From positions 16,508,976 to 16,572,975 of the forward strand of contig CM022665.1 of NCBI GenBank assembly GCA_012295275.1: a stretch of DNA of 64,000 nt. The letters are read 5' to 3'. The DNA is from Chrysomallon squamiferum. Its lineage: Eukaryota; Mollusca; Gastropoda; Neomphalida; Peltospiridae. The notes under the pieces are model-generated. The model had not been told where the DNA came from, ran no database searches, and saw nothing but the letters and a program-made list of their open reading frames with translations. This document shows, piece after piece, positions 41,901-56,346 of this stretch. Made by a program: the position numbers and the translations under genes. How positions within the stretch are numbered: position 1 is the first letter of the stretch; every line of letters begins with the position of its first letter.

Positions 41901-44900
41901 TCTGTCAATTTTCAGACACCTACTACACAAACCTAACATAGCTAAAGTGATAAACACATAATCAAAATCTGATTCTTTAATTTTATTTTCACTTTTATTT
42001 TTTTGTTCTATCAAACTTTAAAGAATTGATAATCCTTAATCCTAGAAATGCTTTATCATTTGAGATTTTCATATGTATTTCTTGAAAAAAAGAATATACT
42101 GTTAAATTATTTCTGTATTAAGTTGCAGAAAACATGATGAATAAATTTTGCTTTATTATGTTTTTATATATATTTCATATTAATTGCTAATGAGAAATGT
42201 AGCTTCATTATATTTTATTAATTAATATACATACATATATATATATATTCATCTTCTTTCCTTACTGGTTATTGGTTATTATACTTCATTTGTTTTTCTG
42301 TCAGTTGCTCTCAGATGAGGGTAATTTTGGTCAGTTCTCGATGAAAACATTTGACTTAAGTCAGTACATGAAACTTGATGCTGCTGCTGTCAGAGCTCTC
42401 AATCTGCTGCCCAGTCCAAATGAAGGTTAGATTAACCTTCCTTGTTATTTTATTTGTTTTTTTATTTATTTATTTATTTATTTGTGTTTTTATTATTTTT
42501 TTAAATTTTATAATTATTCTTATAATATATAATTTTGGTTATTTTTATGTGTGTAGTGATTTTGAATAAATCAAGGATGCAACTAACTTTTACAATGTAT
42601 CGTTAAATATTCATTAAAAATTTAAATTTCCTATTTGTATTTTTAGCTTTAAATTATTTTTACCAACTTTGTTATAATTATTTATTTATTTATTTTGGTT
42701 TTGAAGGTGGAAACAAAAACCAGAGTGTTCTGGGTTTGTTGAACAAGTGTAGGACCCCTCAGGGCCAGAGACTGATGGGTCAATGGGTGAAACAACCACT
42801 AATTGACCAGAACAGAATAGGTAGGTACATAGAATATTTCTGAAAAGAGTTATTTATCAAAATGTTATATTGTATAGACTGGATTTATTAGTGTCTCTAA
42901 TGTTTAAATATCAAGGTTTTGAAAATACATTGATAATAATTTGACATGTTGATAACAGTATATAACGTAATCTTGTACAAATGTGAAAAATGCAGAAATT
43001 ATTTATTTATTCTTTTTTTTTTTATAATTTGAAAATTTTAGAAATATTTTGTCATGGAAATTATAATAAAACCATTAAGAAGAAACCTTCTTGAAAGAAA
43101 AACAGTTTGACACATTCATTACACATTCTGAGTTTCTAGTATGTATTTTTTTTAAATTTCCTCAGATGTTAAGGCACAACTTACTCAGAAATGTAATAAT
43201 TTTGAAACATAAAGATGTTTATTTCTCATTACAGAGGAGAGACTGAATATTGTGGAAGCCATGATGGAGGATGCTGAACTTCGGCAGACATTGCAGGATG
43301 AACAGCTGAGGAAGATTCCAGATTTTCAAAGACTTGCCAAAAAATTCCAGAGAAAGAAAGCAACACTACAAGTAAATAATAAATACTGAGACTTCTTGAA
43401 GCTGTTATTCTCATTATTATTTAATTTTATTACTGTTGTCATTTTTTTTTTTTTTTTTAATTAAGATATTTTATGTCTTTTTCAGAAAACAAATTTACAG
43501 TTTATTTCACTGAATTTAACAAATTTGAAATCTGGTATGATTTAATTTCTTGAATAATTTAAAAAAAAAAAAATTCATAACAAAAATAATTCTTAATTAA
43601 TCAGCAGCTTTCATATGACATTCAGCTTTGTTAAATTAAATTTTAAAAACCAGTATATATATAAAACTTCAAGTTGTTTCCTAGTCTATTCTTTAGTTTT
43701 CTGAACATTTAGTTAAATATTTGAACACTATGTTTGTTTCTTCAGGATTGTTATCGAGTGTATCAAGCTGTAGATAAAATGCCATACTTGTTGGAGACTC
43801 TAGAGAAACATGGTGGAACTCACTTGCAGTTAATCATGGAGATATTCACTAATCCTTTGAAGGTGCTGTAATTTTAAAATTTTATTTCTGAAGATGTAGT
43901 ATTGTTTGTGAAAGTGTTTAATATCTCTGCAGAGATAGCTAGTAAAAATATTCAGGTCTGTTGGACGTCTCTGTTATAGAAATATACTGTTATTTTTTAA
44001 ACTGGCTTTTTAAAAAGATTTTATTTATATTTTAAATTGAACATATTTAAAAAGAGAGAGAGATAAATAAATAAATACAAATACAAAAATTTATCTTTAC
44101 AAACATTCAAAGTAATAAATGCTTGTGCGGGAATGTATAATGAATTCAAATCTTTTTTTCTCACCAGTAATTATTGGAAAACATTGTGTATATAGTTTTT
44201 ATTGTTCAGACTTGTACCTGTAAATAATTCAAAATTTTATATAAAATTTATATAATGTTTCAGGAGCTGCTCATGGATTTCTCAAAGTTTCAAGAAATGG
44301 TTGAATCCACAATGGACTTGAGTCAGGTGGAGAATCATGAGTTTGTTATCAAACCAGACTTTGATGAGAATTTGGCTGGTCAGTGAGCTTAAATCTTTCT
44401 CTTTTTTTTAAAAATAAAATTAAATCTTCAGAGACAGAGGGTGTTACAGGTTACAGAATGATGTTAATGTATTTTATAGGGGTTTTTTTCTCAGTAAAAC
44501 CTGTTAAAAAAATTGTTTTACATCAATTTGGAATATTTACATATCTGTATTACTAAATAATTTTAAAGCATAGATTACATTCTTTCCAAAATATTACTAT
44601 GATGATTATTATATTGTTGATCATATTATTAATATTTTTATTATTAGTATTATTATATACACACATCTATATTGCATATTTATATCATGTACATAATATA
44701 CATCTCTATCTTACCTTTATATATTTATATTAATATCTCTAGACTTTATAAAAATAAATTTTAATTTATTATTTGCAGCACTAAGGGAAAAAATAGATGA
44801 AATTGAAGATGGAATTAAAGGGCAGTTAAACAGGGTATAAAAATATTAAATGAAACTGTTTCAAGACCTAATTCTATAAGCAGATGTCACATATTATTAT

Positions 44901-47900
44901 AAAAGTATATTAGAAGAAGAAGGAAAGTTATAAATATTAATTATTTATAATTGCACATACATTAGTTTTAGCATGAAGATTAAAGAAAAACAAAACCATC
45001 TGAAAAAATATCTAAATATGTATCCACAGAAACTTAAAATGTCTTGCACCGTATGGATGAGATACATTGATTTTTCACATTTAAAAAATATATCAGACCC
45101 TTGCAGGATTTTGAATTGCATTTTACACCAATAATTTTTACTACTTGCAATAAATAACAGAAGAAGATTAGTTTCATTTTGAATGTTTTAAACAAATCTG
45201 ACATTTTATTAGTATATTTCAAATCATAAAATTATTACTTTTTCAGCACCCTACCTTGACAGATATTCTGTACAATGTCCAAACATACATAATTTATGCT
45301 TGTTTCCTTTCCATTCTCTTAGTATTTATTTCAGTAATTAGAAAATGTTTTAAATTTGTTTACATTTAATTGTTTGCAGTTATTGTTTTTGTTTTGTTTT
45401 GTTTATTTATTTGTTACTTTCTTTCTTTTTTATTTTCCACAGGTTGCCAGAGATTTGGGTCTGGAGGCAACCAAGACACTGAAGTTAGAAAGTAACAACC
45501 AGCTGGGCTATTTTTTCAGAGTCACAAGAAAAGTGAGTGATGTTTTTATTGTTGTTGTTAAGTATCACATCTTACAAAGAAATTTTTAAATATTCTATAT
45601 GTCTAATTTGATTACGAAGATAAACAAATGTGAGTAAATGTTTGTAAAATCTATCATTTTCATATTATTTTCTTGCTTTTTAAATATCTACGTAATCTGA
45701 TGGGTATGCAAGAAAAAGAGAAAAATAGAGGCTCCATGTTTTTTTATATGCTTGTTTTATTATTTATTAACAAAGATTGGCCTTCAGTGTTCTTAAATCA
45801 ATGATTTATTTAGAAGTATTCTGATGTATTAAGCTATTTTTTTTCATGCCATTAACATTATATTTGACTAATATGACTTAACTTTTAAAAACTTTTTTTT
45901 TTTTAATTATGGATGGTTCCTTAGCCAAACTGCATTTGTTTCATTTTTTTTTCAGTGACATTAAATTGTTAAAACATTCTGATATTTTGTATTTTATATT
46001 TTTTTTTTTTTTTTTTTTTAATTCAGGATGAGAAGACTTTGAGAAATAACAAGAATTATATAACAATTGACACAAAAAACAATGGAGTCCGGTTTCACAA
46101 CAATGCAGTCAGACAGATGAATGTAGAGTTTTTGCAGGCCAAAGAGGATTACAATGAACAACAGAAAAGTGTTGTAGCAGAGATCATCTCCATTGCAGGT
46201 ATTACAGACTGATGTTGCTGTAGTTGTAGCAGTAATGATAGTAACTAGAACTGTACCTTTACTAAAGAAAGCAAACAAAAATAACAAACATTCTATAATG
46301 GACTTAAATGTGTAATAATTTATATAAATAAATAAATTACATTTAATCTTTTTAATATTGTGTTGAGTATGGCAAATGTTTTAACAATTAGACATAGATG
46401 ATACATAGATCATACTTAACCATTGAAAATGTTATATATCAGAATAAAGTAATCAAGAGGTTTATATTTGTTCAGCAGATATAACGGATATCTTTTTTTT
46501 AGCAATCAGTGACAATTAGGTAGTCTACATGACTATGTACCATGTGACTAGAGGTTTATTTATAGCATATAAGAAAGCAATGGCTGCACTCAGCATTTAT
46601 AAAATTACATTTAATAACTGAGCAAAGTTTTATCCCATTGGTTGATACATTTGTACATTTATTATTGTTGTTTTTTATTATTATTATTATTATTTTATTT
46701 TATTTTATTTTATTTTTCTCCCTATTTATTACTATTGCTATTATTATTATTATTTTTTATATTTTTTTTCATATTTATTTTTATTTTTTATTTTTTTAAA
46801 TATTATTTTGTTCTTAAAGTACCTGTGTAACATTCTGCTATTGCATTTTTCTTTCTCAGCTGGCTATGTGGAGCCCATGTTACTTATCAACGACATCATC
46901 GCCAAACTTGATGTTCTGGTCAGTTTTGCTCACGTATCATCAAGTGCACCACAGCCTTTTGTCAGACCTAAACTTCTAGAAATGGGTTTGTTTTATTTCT
47001 TGTTATGGTGTATCTATGATGATTAAAATTCTTTTAATTTGTTGTAGAGAGCAACATTTAATGTCAAAGTATAATAATAATAATGAGTCTTCAGAAATTC
47101 ATGGAATCCACTGTTTTCTTATCTTGTGAAATCTCTTAATAATAAAGTATAACAGTATAATAACAAGTCTGGAGAGATCTGAGGAAGCTGCCATTTTCTT
47201 TATGTATTTCCTAAACTATCTGTTTACAGAAAACCTAAAAAAAAAAAAAGGTACGACCCCCTAACCTAAAAGAAAAGATAATTAAAAAATAATTGGTAGT
47301 TGTGATAATTTTGTCAATTTGTTTATTATGATTATGTTTCAATTTAATAATATCAAAACTATTATATTTAATTATAAGTTATAATTTTGCCTGAGTACAT
47401 TTCACAAATGTTTTAAATATCATCACAGCAACAGTTTGACTTTTTGGTTTAAATTTTTATTTTTAGGGCGAGGCACTTTAGTTTTGAAAGAGGCTAGACA
47501 TCCATGTTTGGAAATGCAGGATGATGTTTCTTTCATTCCAAATTCTGTTGAGTTTGACAAGAATGATAAACTTTTTCACATCATTACAGGGCCCAATATG
47601 GGTGGCAAATCTACTTTTATTCGTTCTGTAAGTGTTTTTATCGTTTTAAAACTGGTATCTTTTTACAGATTCTTTTTTATTTATTTGTTTTCTTTGGATA
47701 ATTTGTTTCAGTTTTAAGTAATGTTTAAAATGACAAACAAATGAGAGAGGAATATAAATGGCAGCCTGTACCTTTCAAGATTGAATTAATGTGGTATTCT
47801 ATCATTTATATTATTAGCTTAAAACCATTAAAAAAATATCCACATGAAATATTATTTTATATTTTTATAAATTATTTTTAGTTTGTTATATTCTGAGATG

Positions 47901-50900
47901 TACTGATCATAGTTACTTAGTTAAATTTTTTTTTTTTTTTTTTTTTTTTATGTTCATATTCAAATATTAAATGTTTCAGATTGGAGTGGTGGTTTTGATG
48001 GCTCAGCTTGGATGTTTTGTTCCATGTTCAGAAGCTGAAGTTACAATTGTGGACTGTATTCTGGCCAGAGTGGGGGCAGGGGACAGTCAGCTCAAGGGTG
48101 TGTCAACATTCATGGCAGAAATGCTGGAAACAGCCTCCATTTTGAGGGTACATAAATATTTTAGTTTCAGATTTATTTTTTGTTTCACAGTTATAAACTT
48201 TATTGGTAAATATAAATATATAGTTGTGTATTTGTATTGGAACTATATTTTGAAAATAAATATGTAGAATAAAATGACCACTAAAATATTATAATATGGT
48301 GTAACATTTTTTTTTTAAATACAAGAATGTATTCTTTCAGTCATTGGATTCATATAACTCAAAATTTAAGTGTCTTTGGGTGGGTTTTTTCTTTTTGTAT
48401 TATGATGCCTATAATTTTTTTTTTTAAATGATTTTAGAATATATTTGTGTTATATAATCGTATTCTCTTAGTACCATATTATTATTGAGAAAATGATATT
48501 GATTTCTATTTATTTTTAAAATCTTAAATATCTAATTTACAGACAGCTACAGAAAATTCATTGATAATTATTGATGAATTAGGTAGAGGAACATCAACAT
48601 ATGACGGTTTTGGGCTTGCCTGGGCAATATCCGAGTAAGAATTTTTATTTTTAAATACTTAAAAGAGACAACATATGAAATACATCAAATTTTATGAAAA
48701 TACAGACTCATATACATCTTATATACACTTTCAAGTTTTTATTTTCTTAAACTTCAACTGCACTATTAATAAAGCATGATAATAACATGAGCTTTGAGTT
48801 ATTTTGAGATAACTTGGCGTTATTTATTTAGTTGTTAACAAAAGTTAAGGTTCATACCATCAAAACAGTAGCTTAGAAACACAGAATATTTGCAGATACC
48901 AAAGCATGCTTTTAAACGGTTACATTAAAAACACATTTCAGAAAATGGCAAACAACATATCTGGCTTTTTCTCACATTTTTCAGTTGTTTTTATATCCCA
49001 TGTTTAACAAAAGAGAATAACACATTGTATAAGAACCCTTACAGCCAAATTATTTTATTATTATTTTTCTTATTCATTCAGTTGAAAAATTACTTCCAAT
49101 AAGAATTCCATAATATATAGATTAAATGCATAATCTTGTACCTTTGTTTTAATTCTTTTTATTGTTAAAATATCCTGTAATATTTTTTCATTAATTTTAA
49201 TTTCAGATTTATTGCCACAAAAATAAAATCATTTTGCCTGTTTGCGACACATTTTCATGAGCTGACATCACTGGCTGATGTTGTGCCGTCTGTAAATAAC
49301 TTACATGTCACAGCACTGACCACAAACAACAGACTGACTCTGCTGTACAGAGTGAAACCAGGTGCATTTATATTTATGTTTCTTTTTCTTTTCTGAGTGA
49401 ACAAATATTTAATAAAATAATATTAACAATTATTACAAGATTCTAGATATAGAGCAGACTATATAATGATAATGTGAGATTAACAGCTGTTAAATATTAA
49501 GTACTTTCTAGTAAACAGGGAAAGAAATTCTCTGGTACAAAAAAAAAAAAAAATGAAAAATAAAAATGACCCCATGGAAGCAATGAGAAGATTTGCTCTT
49601 CACACTTTCGATCTTTAGGTGAATTCTCTAATAAAAAGGCTGCTGCTTATTACTTTGTTTTGTAACACTGCTGATCCTAAACAATACATTTAGATTATAA
49701 CTATGTTTTCATTAACTCCAAATTTGTGATAAAAGTAGATGTAATGAAATCTGCTAATAGAAAACTGGAAATTTATAATGTATTTTGGTAACTTTTATAT
49801 TTATTTAAATTAAATTACACAGATAACAATGAGAATGTTTTTTATTATTTTTTTTTTTTTCAGGAGTATGTGATCAAAGTTTTGGAATTCATGTGGCTGA
49901 ACTGGCTCATTTTCCAAAACATGTCATTGAGGTAATCAAACATTTTCATAAAAACATGTATGTTATTTTTTTAAACTTAAAAAATAGAGATTTGTGACTA
50001 CATTGAATATAATTATAATTACTTAGTGTATAAAATATATATTTACTTTCTGTTTGTAATGGATACAACCGTCATAGTGAAGTACTCAATTTGTATTTAA
50101 ATTATTTTTTCTCTAAACTTTAGAAACCTTTTAAAATGCTTTACTTTTAAAAAATGTTATGTAAATTATCAGTTTGCAAAGGAGAAAGCTAGAGAGCTGG
50201 AGGACTACCAGTCTCTGAGTTTGGCAGGATCTGATCTAGAAGGTGAAGGAGAACCAGCTGTTAAAAAACGCAAACTTGTTAAAGAGGTAAATAGAATTAA
50301 TACACATTAATGTTATTTTAAATTTCCATGATTTGATAAGACTTTTTAAAGATTTAAAAAAAAAAAAATTAAAAAAGAACTTGTTAAAAAGGTAAGTAGC
50401 AGTAATACATGTAACATTTTTTATTTTATTTAAAATTTTCATATTTAATAAACAAAATAGTTTTCTTTCAGTTAGTCTTTTGTTTTACATTTTGGTGATG
50501 TAAAAAGATTTTTAATGATTGGTTGTTTTTTTAAAGAAATTGTTTAGCAGTTGAATAGCACTAAGTCTTAACGTTCCCTATTTAATAAACAAGATATATA
50601 TTTTTTTCCAGTTAATGTTTCATTTTAGATTTTAATGAATTAAAAAAAACATTGTTGATCTAAAATATAATAATAATAAAAAAAAATAAAAAATAACAAT
50701 GCAGAACAAAGAATGGTTTATCACTGGTCACTTATTTTGTATCACTATGATTTTTGTTTAACAATAAGAAAGAAAATTATTGTTCCACAAATAATTGTTA
50801 ATTTTATCAGTCACACAATGATAGCATTTATAAATTGCCTTTGGGCAATACAGCTCTGCAAAATAAGTGGATTTATCTGGGACATAAATTGTGTGAGTGG

Positions 50901-51309
50901 GTGATTTAGTGAGTGTGAAATGAAAAAACTTCCATGAAGGTTCAGTATGGAAGCTGTATGTCATCAGTTATGAGAATTTATTTTGATGGGGCAGGAATTT
51001 TAGCTAAGCTAATTGTTTTTTTAGAAGGTCAATTTAAAAAATCATTAGAAATCCTGTTTTAAACTGGTGAGACTTCATGCTTTTTTGTATTATTTTTATC
51101 TTTCATTTTCTTTTTCTTTTTTTCAGGAAGGTGAAAAAATCATTCAAGATTTTCTAAACAAAATCAAGTCTATTCCCATAGCCACCATGAAGGAATCAGA
51201 GATTCTTGCTGAAGTTGAGAAATTAAAATCTGAAGTGGAAGAGAAGAACAATCCCTATGTGATGGATATTTTAGCTAGAAAATCAAAAACATTTTCAACT
51301 GATGATTGA
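35902..51309 (+). CDS. MSH2: MSH2, DNA mismatch repair protein (MutS homologue)
   Basis: Twenty-six coding exons join without a frame break to 936 aa (human 934): 35902-35935, 37569-37618, 37967-38002, 38437-38524, 39429-39574, 39832-39942, 40327-40413, 40815-40938, 41343-41429, 41801-41859, 42305-42425, 42707-42820, 43235-43371, 43746-43862, 44264-44378, 44779-44834, 45443-45532, 46027-46198, 46860-46985, 47467-47627, 47980-48147, 48543-48634, 49207-49361, 49864-49931, 50173-50286, 51127-51309. The start [11 protein letters not shown] matches the family. The C-terminal ABC ATPase has Walker A GPNMGGKS (665-672), signature [17 protein letters not shown] (709-725), Walker [13 protein letters not shown] (to about 752) and ATHFHEL (777-783). 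MSH2 pairs with MSH6 or MSH3 to detect mismatches in nuclear DNA. All catalytic motifs are intact. Human MSH2 has 16 exons, so this gene is more finely split, with a 36-nt exon 3. Confidence 0.98.
38548..38745. repeat. Possible SINE-like repeat in MSH2 intron 4
   Basis: Unlike the surrounding AT-rich intron, this ~190-bp stretch is of mixed composition (GATAGAGCTCTCACCTTGAA; CTCCCAGGTTTGCATACACT; GCTGTAGGTGGGAAGGTTC). It resembles a diverged tRNA-derived SINE body, but no second copy is in the window and the boxes are poor. Confidence 0.3.
40454..40600 (+). repeat. tRNA-derived SINE, degenerate, in MSH2 intron 7
   Basis: TTGGCTCAGCAGTTAGAGTA fits a Pol III A box (TGGCTCAGCAG). A degenerate B-box-like ATTTCAGTACTTG follows about 40 bp on, and the element ends in an A-rich tail (40573-40600). 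Confidence 0.5.
40987..41065 (+). repeat. tRNA-derived SINE 5' fragment in MSH2 intron 8
   Basis: GTAGCTCAGTGGTTGAGCAT is a clear tRNA-like A-box region; then CTGAGGCAG and GAATCAGTATTCTG in place of a B box. The sequence loses similarity after about 75 bp. Not a functional tRNA: no cloverleaf or acceptor stem. Confidence 0.55.
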
Positions 51310-54300
51310 TCTGGTATTAATATTTTGTGCTATTCAAGGAATGGAAAAATCCATTCCACAGAGAAATATAAAAAAAGCAAAAGCTGAAGAACTGGATAAA
51401 CAGAAGAGTAAACAATGTTATTTTAATAACTTGTAGGCCTCTTATGTTTGTCTTTTGTGTGCTACTTACGCTTAGCATTCTATGCCATGGCTGTTATACT
51501 TTGCCAGGACAGATAGACAAACTGACATTTTTATAAAAATTACTTAGTTGTTTAAGTAATATTAATTATTATCAATGATATTCTTTGATAAGTAAATTAC
51601 TTAATAAATAATAAAAAGCTAATAAGGTGCACAAAGGCCAGCATTTTCACTTGTTTTGTAACAAAATTCATAAAGGGAAATGTGAAAGACCTGTTACTGA
51701 CTTATCATTAAAATTATTTTATATAATTACTTAAGTTCAGAGATCATTATCTCACTTCATTGGTATTCATGCATCTTTGGCTCTTATTGAATTTTTTCTT
51801 TTTTTTCTTGTCTTTTCATCAAACCATTAAAACAAGTTTAGCATGCTTTTAAAATTTCGGTTTTCACTCATTCTTGGGTTTTTATTAGAATAAAGCCATT
51901 TTAAAAAGTTATTTTTAATAAAATGACTGCATACTGTAACCGTAATTTTGGAAACTTTTTCTTTTTTTGCTCTTGAACATTACTGTTTAAACTGCCAAAT
52001 AGTTCATCTAAAGATGAATCTAGTTTCATTAAACCTTCGGGGTGAGTGACATTAAAGCAGTTTAAGAAGGACTGCTCTCAGACACCTAACAATTTAATCA
52101 ATATTATTTGTTTTTGTTGTTTTGTTTCCATTGATAACAACATAAGATTGTTAAGTGGACACACAGGCAGTCAAAGGTTAAAGGTTTGAGCTACCTGATA
52201 CTTTGTTTTCCCTCAATGTTTCACTTTTTACCCAAAGAACAGGATATTTGCCAGTAGTAGGTATATAAAATTTACCCCAATAGCTACAAAAAAAAAAGGG
52301 GGGGGACTTAATCATGATAAAATATACTTTGTACAAGTAACATTTAACACTACAGCAAAGATGATAGTTTTTTCAAGGAAACCAAAACAAAAGAAATATT
52401 GGTAATATTTTATTTTTCAAAATCAGTAAAATAAACTTTCAAAAATGCAGCAAGGTAAGTTTCATTTTCATGCATGTTAAATACCAACACAACAAACCTT
52501 TTCAATCGTACAGAGAACCCACACCATATTAAGTATATCTCAAAGTGCACCCAGGGTGATTTAAACAGCTGTACAGCTCACAAATATTTACTTACACTAT
52601 GTACCATGAGGAACCAGTTTTTCTTCTTCTTGTAATACTTATTTTTTAAATAAAAATGTTGATTATAATCACACTGATCTAAACACGATTGTCTATCTCT
52701 TATTTATGAAACGTACTGCATGTAAATCAGCTGGATGAAAATGTTAAAACGACAGCAACCTTGAACTTGCTGATTATTTTATTACATTCCATTATTTTGC
52801 TTATTGATCATCACAGGTACACTCCAAGATATTTTAATTACTACAAACAAAGTCAATGTCAAATGCCATCACTATGTTCAGAAAAAAGAAGGCAGTCACT
52901 ATTTTGGCTATAAAACTAATGATTTTAAAAAACTTTTAACAGAAAATTCTTAATATACTGTTTTGTTTTATTAAAAAAATTGTTACCCCTTCATTAAAAA
53001 GGATGGTTTATCAGAATAAAAGAATGTTGAAACAAATTATAAATTGTTTTAACACTTACTAGGAATTGAAACAATGTGGTTTTATATATATATATATATA
53101 TATATAAATTCTAACATGATATGTTAACGGAGAAAGTTTGTTTAATTCATCTAAGTTCTATATACTGTAAAGTATGTGATTTGATAAACAGAATTTAAAG
53201 GCCTGGAATGATGTATATCCCACAAGCAAATAGCCTGGATGTTAACAAAGTCTGTTCGTCATTTTAGCAAGTCTAATTTTATTTTATTTCTGTAGAACAT
53301 TTGGTTAACTAATAAAATATTGTATAATCCTGTTTTCTATATTTAATAACATTAGCAGAAATAAAAGTACCTTAAAGGAGAAAATGAAAAATGTTTTAAA
53401 AGCTCTTTAATGAAGGGATCACTGTATATTGTGCAGAGTAAAAGATATTCTCAATTTAAATGAATTTCATTTAAACTGAATTAAACAAATATTTTAGAAA
53501 TTTATAAATAAATACACCAAGCTTTATGTAACAAAAAAAATGCATGGCCGACAATGAAATGTGTTTAATACAACCAGCAACATTTTCTCTCAGACAACTG
53601 TTTGCATCAATCACTTTATATCAACCAGCAGACAAGTTCCTTCTAGTGTAAAATGTAACAGTATTTAAATAAATGTCTTAAAATTATATTGCACAATAGA
53701 CGTATATATGTATAAATTAATATATATACATCTGACTGAAAACAGTAACATTTAAATTAATGCATGGTGTATTATGAAACATCAATGTAAACAATTATGT
53801 GCAGGAATATACAAAAACATGACCAGTTTCAACATCTGATACTCGAGTCACTAAATAACATCAAAAGAATAAAACAAAAGTAAGAAGAGTTGACAGACTG
53901 CAGAATCCACTTTACATATTCGACATTTAAAAAGACAGAAACAAAGATCTTAAATTGATTTGCAATGATGTTACATTTTTTAACTATAATTTGAAAAAAA
54001 AAAATTAAAAAAATTAAAATAACTTTAATAAGCCAGAAAACATACTGGCCTTTTAAATAAATAAAATCACTTGACAGTATATTTCATATTTAGTGTAGTA
54101 TCAGTATTGTTTACTGTCAAATTATGATAGTGATCAATATTTCAAATGAATAACAAGTAACATCTGATTAAGCATAACATATGACTAATTAAACCAGCAG
54201 GTTTTTTGGAAAACTGATCTATTTTTTTCAACAATCACAAAATATTTTGCCATGTACCATTTTATATAGTAACTAATATAGTTTACAGAAGTGGCACGTT

Positions 54301-55153
54301 GACATTTCATGCAGTGTTCATTATAATGAACCTGGAGTTTAATTTCCCTCAAAGAACAGTACTTGAGGTGAACTGCTTAATTTCAAGATTCAAAAGAAAT
54401 TCAATTATATGACCAACCACATGAAAATATGAGAAACGTTTTTAAAAGTGCATCTCCAATAAACAGTAATAATAACATTTTGCAAATTTCAAGTTACCAA
54501 CGTTTGCTGTTCATGCAATTTCAACGAAAGAAAAGAACAGTTTAGATGTTCTCTGCCTTTCTTTTCTCAGGATGGTCGTAAGTGAACAGTACAATTCTAT
54601 GATTTCTGTGAAAGAACAATGGGTGAAAACACTTAAAACGGGTTTATAAATCTTTCAAATACAACAAAAATCACTATATTCCTTCACAATTGCAGTACAG
54701 TCATTCAAAACAAAATGTAAATAACAGTTTAGCAAATGATTCGGGTAAAAACTAAATTTTTAAAAATTCAAGATGTCATATACAATTTCTAATTTTATTG
54801 AGATAATTATTTTAATTATCTGAAAATCCTTTAATTTTGTATGTGTTTTTTTTTGTTTTTTTTGTTTCTCTTCAGTTTAAATAAAAAAAGAAAGAAAAAT
54901 AATGTTCTATTTTAACCAAACTACAAGTACCCTTTATATGTTGTGCCAATCTATAATGCCTAAACATGGCCACGATATTTTTTAGCTTGCTAAACCATTT
55001 ATACATTTGCATTAAATCAGTAAACTATCCCAACCACAGCATTCAAGATTTTATTATTTATAAATGAATAATATAAAAAGCAATGAATTCATGCATTTTT
55101 AAACAAAATGTCCTAACAACAAGGATTTAAACTGAGTTGGAAAGTCAGAAATA
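51310..55153. other. Non-coding region between MSH2 and JAGN1 (convergent 3' ends)
   Basis: AT-rich, with no coding-quality ORF on either strand. AATAAA on the plus strand at about 51603 and 51890 could end MSH2. On the minus strand AATAAA at 55050-55055, about 100 bp past the JAGN1 stop, could end JAGN1. A TA microsatellite lies at 53082-53105. No transposon termini seen. Confidence 0.5.
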
Positions 55154-56346
55154 TTAATTGAGTTTTTTCACCCCACGAGGTCGCCATGCTCTGAGCAAAA
55201 CAAATGAAAAATATAAAGCAAAGAGATGAATCTGAACAGCAACAGCCAGAAAAAGTGACCACACCACAACTGCAGGATAACCAAACAAGACGTAAGTGAA
55301 CTTTCTTTCGTAAATATAATCCTTTAAGTGGTCACGTAAATCATAGAAGCCCCAGAGGACAGGAAGAATTCCAAAAACGAGTGATCCAAGCATGAACTGT
55401 TTCAGTAAAAAAGAGTTATTCTGTGGGGTTGATTTCCAGCCAATGACTGCTACTATAAACGTAACAAACCAGCCATATTCCCAGAGGCGAGGGGCAGGCA
55501 AATCCCAACGACGTAGAGTCTGCACTGAAAATCCCAGCAGTGCAGTCAGACCAGGAAGCAAGCGCACAAACATCATAATGATGAGAAAAAAATGCAGAAC
55601 AATATCAAAACGTAGTCTGTATTTGTTTTCTGAACTGAAAGAAATGAAATGGAAACCTGTTAATAAAATGGTGATTTAATTAAAATAGATTAACTGCAGT
55701 TCTGCAAATATTAACAATTATGTAAAATAAGTATAATCTTAATATATGATCTTCAGCAGTTCATACATTTTTTTTATTAAAAATCATCATAATATCTTAA
55801 CAAATTACAAGGATTGTCAAAGAGTATGTATAATGCAAACTGCATTGCTTTTAAAGCACTCTAATTTAAAATTCTAAAGCTTGTTTATAGAAATATATTT
55901 TCAGTTATGCTATATTTATTCTGTTAATACTTTGTTAGCAAAATCTGGATATATATTTCTTATGAAAGCAATAATAAAGCATAATTACAACCGGAGTTGT
56001 GATTTATAAAGAATACTAATTTTGAAACTATTCGTACTGATAACTGATGGAATATTATCATTATATGGTGCATATTTTCTATGCTCTAAGTAATACTTCA
56101 TTAGACACTATATTAGACGATATACGCATTAATGAGATCGAAGAGTCTTAACGAAACAAAAATATACAAAGCAAAACCACTAAATATGTTATGAGAAATA
56201 TGACGAATAAAAATGCCGAATCGGCGAATAGTTTAAATCGCCTAACTAATCATTTACCTGACTTTGTATTGCCATGCGATGCTTTCTCTGTGCCAATGAT
56301 CACTGCCATCTGATCCAGTGGGTCTGCTTCCAAACTTAGAAGCCAT
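55154..56346 (-). CDS. JAGN1: JAGN1, Jagunal homologue, ER membrane protein
   Basis: Two exons: 56258-56346 and 55154-55634, joined in phase 2 at TTTCTTTCAG (55635 side) to 189 aa (human 183). The N-terminus MASKFGSRPTGSDGSDHWHR has the family's GSDGSD-x-xHR motif. Four hydrophobic segments follow: FDIVLHFFLIIMMFVRLL, a second around WFVTFIVAVIGW, a third around FMLGSLVFGILPVLW, and a fourth WSLFLAVAVQIHLFALYF. Jagunal proteins sit in the ER and are needed for ER organisation and vesicle traffic (Drosophila oocytes, human neutrophils). A nearer acceptor five bases downstream would shift the frame and is not used. Head to head with IRAK1BP1, 950 bp apart. Confidence 0.93.
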
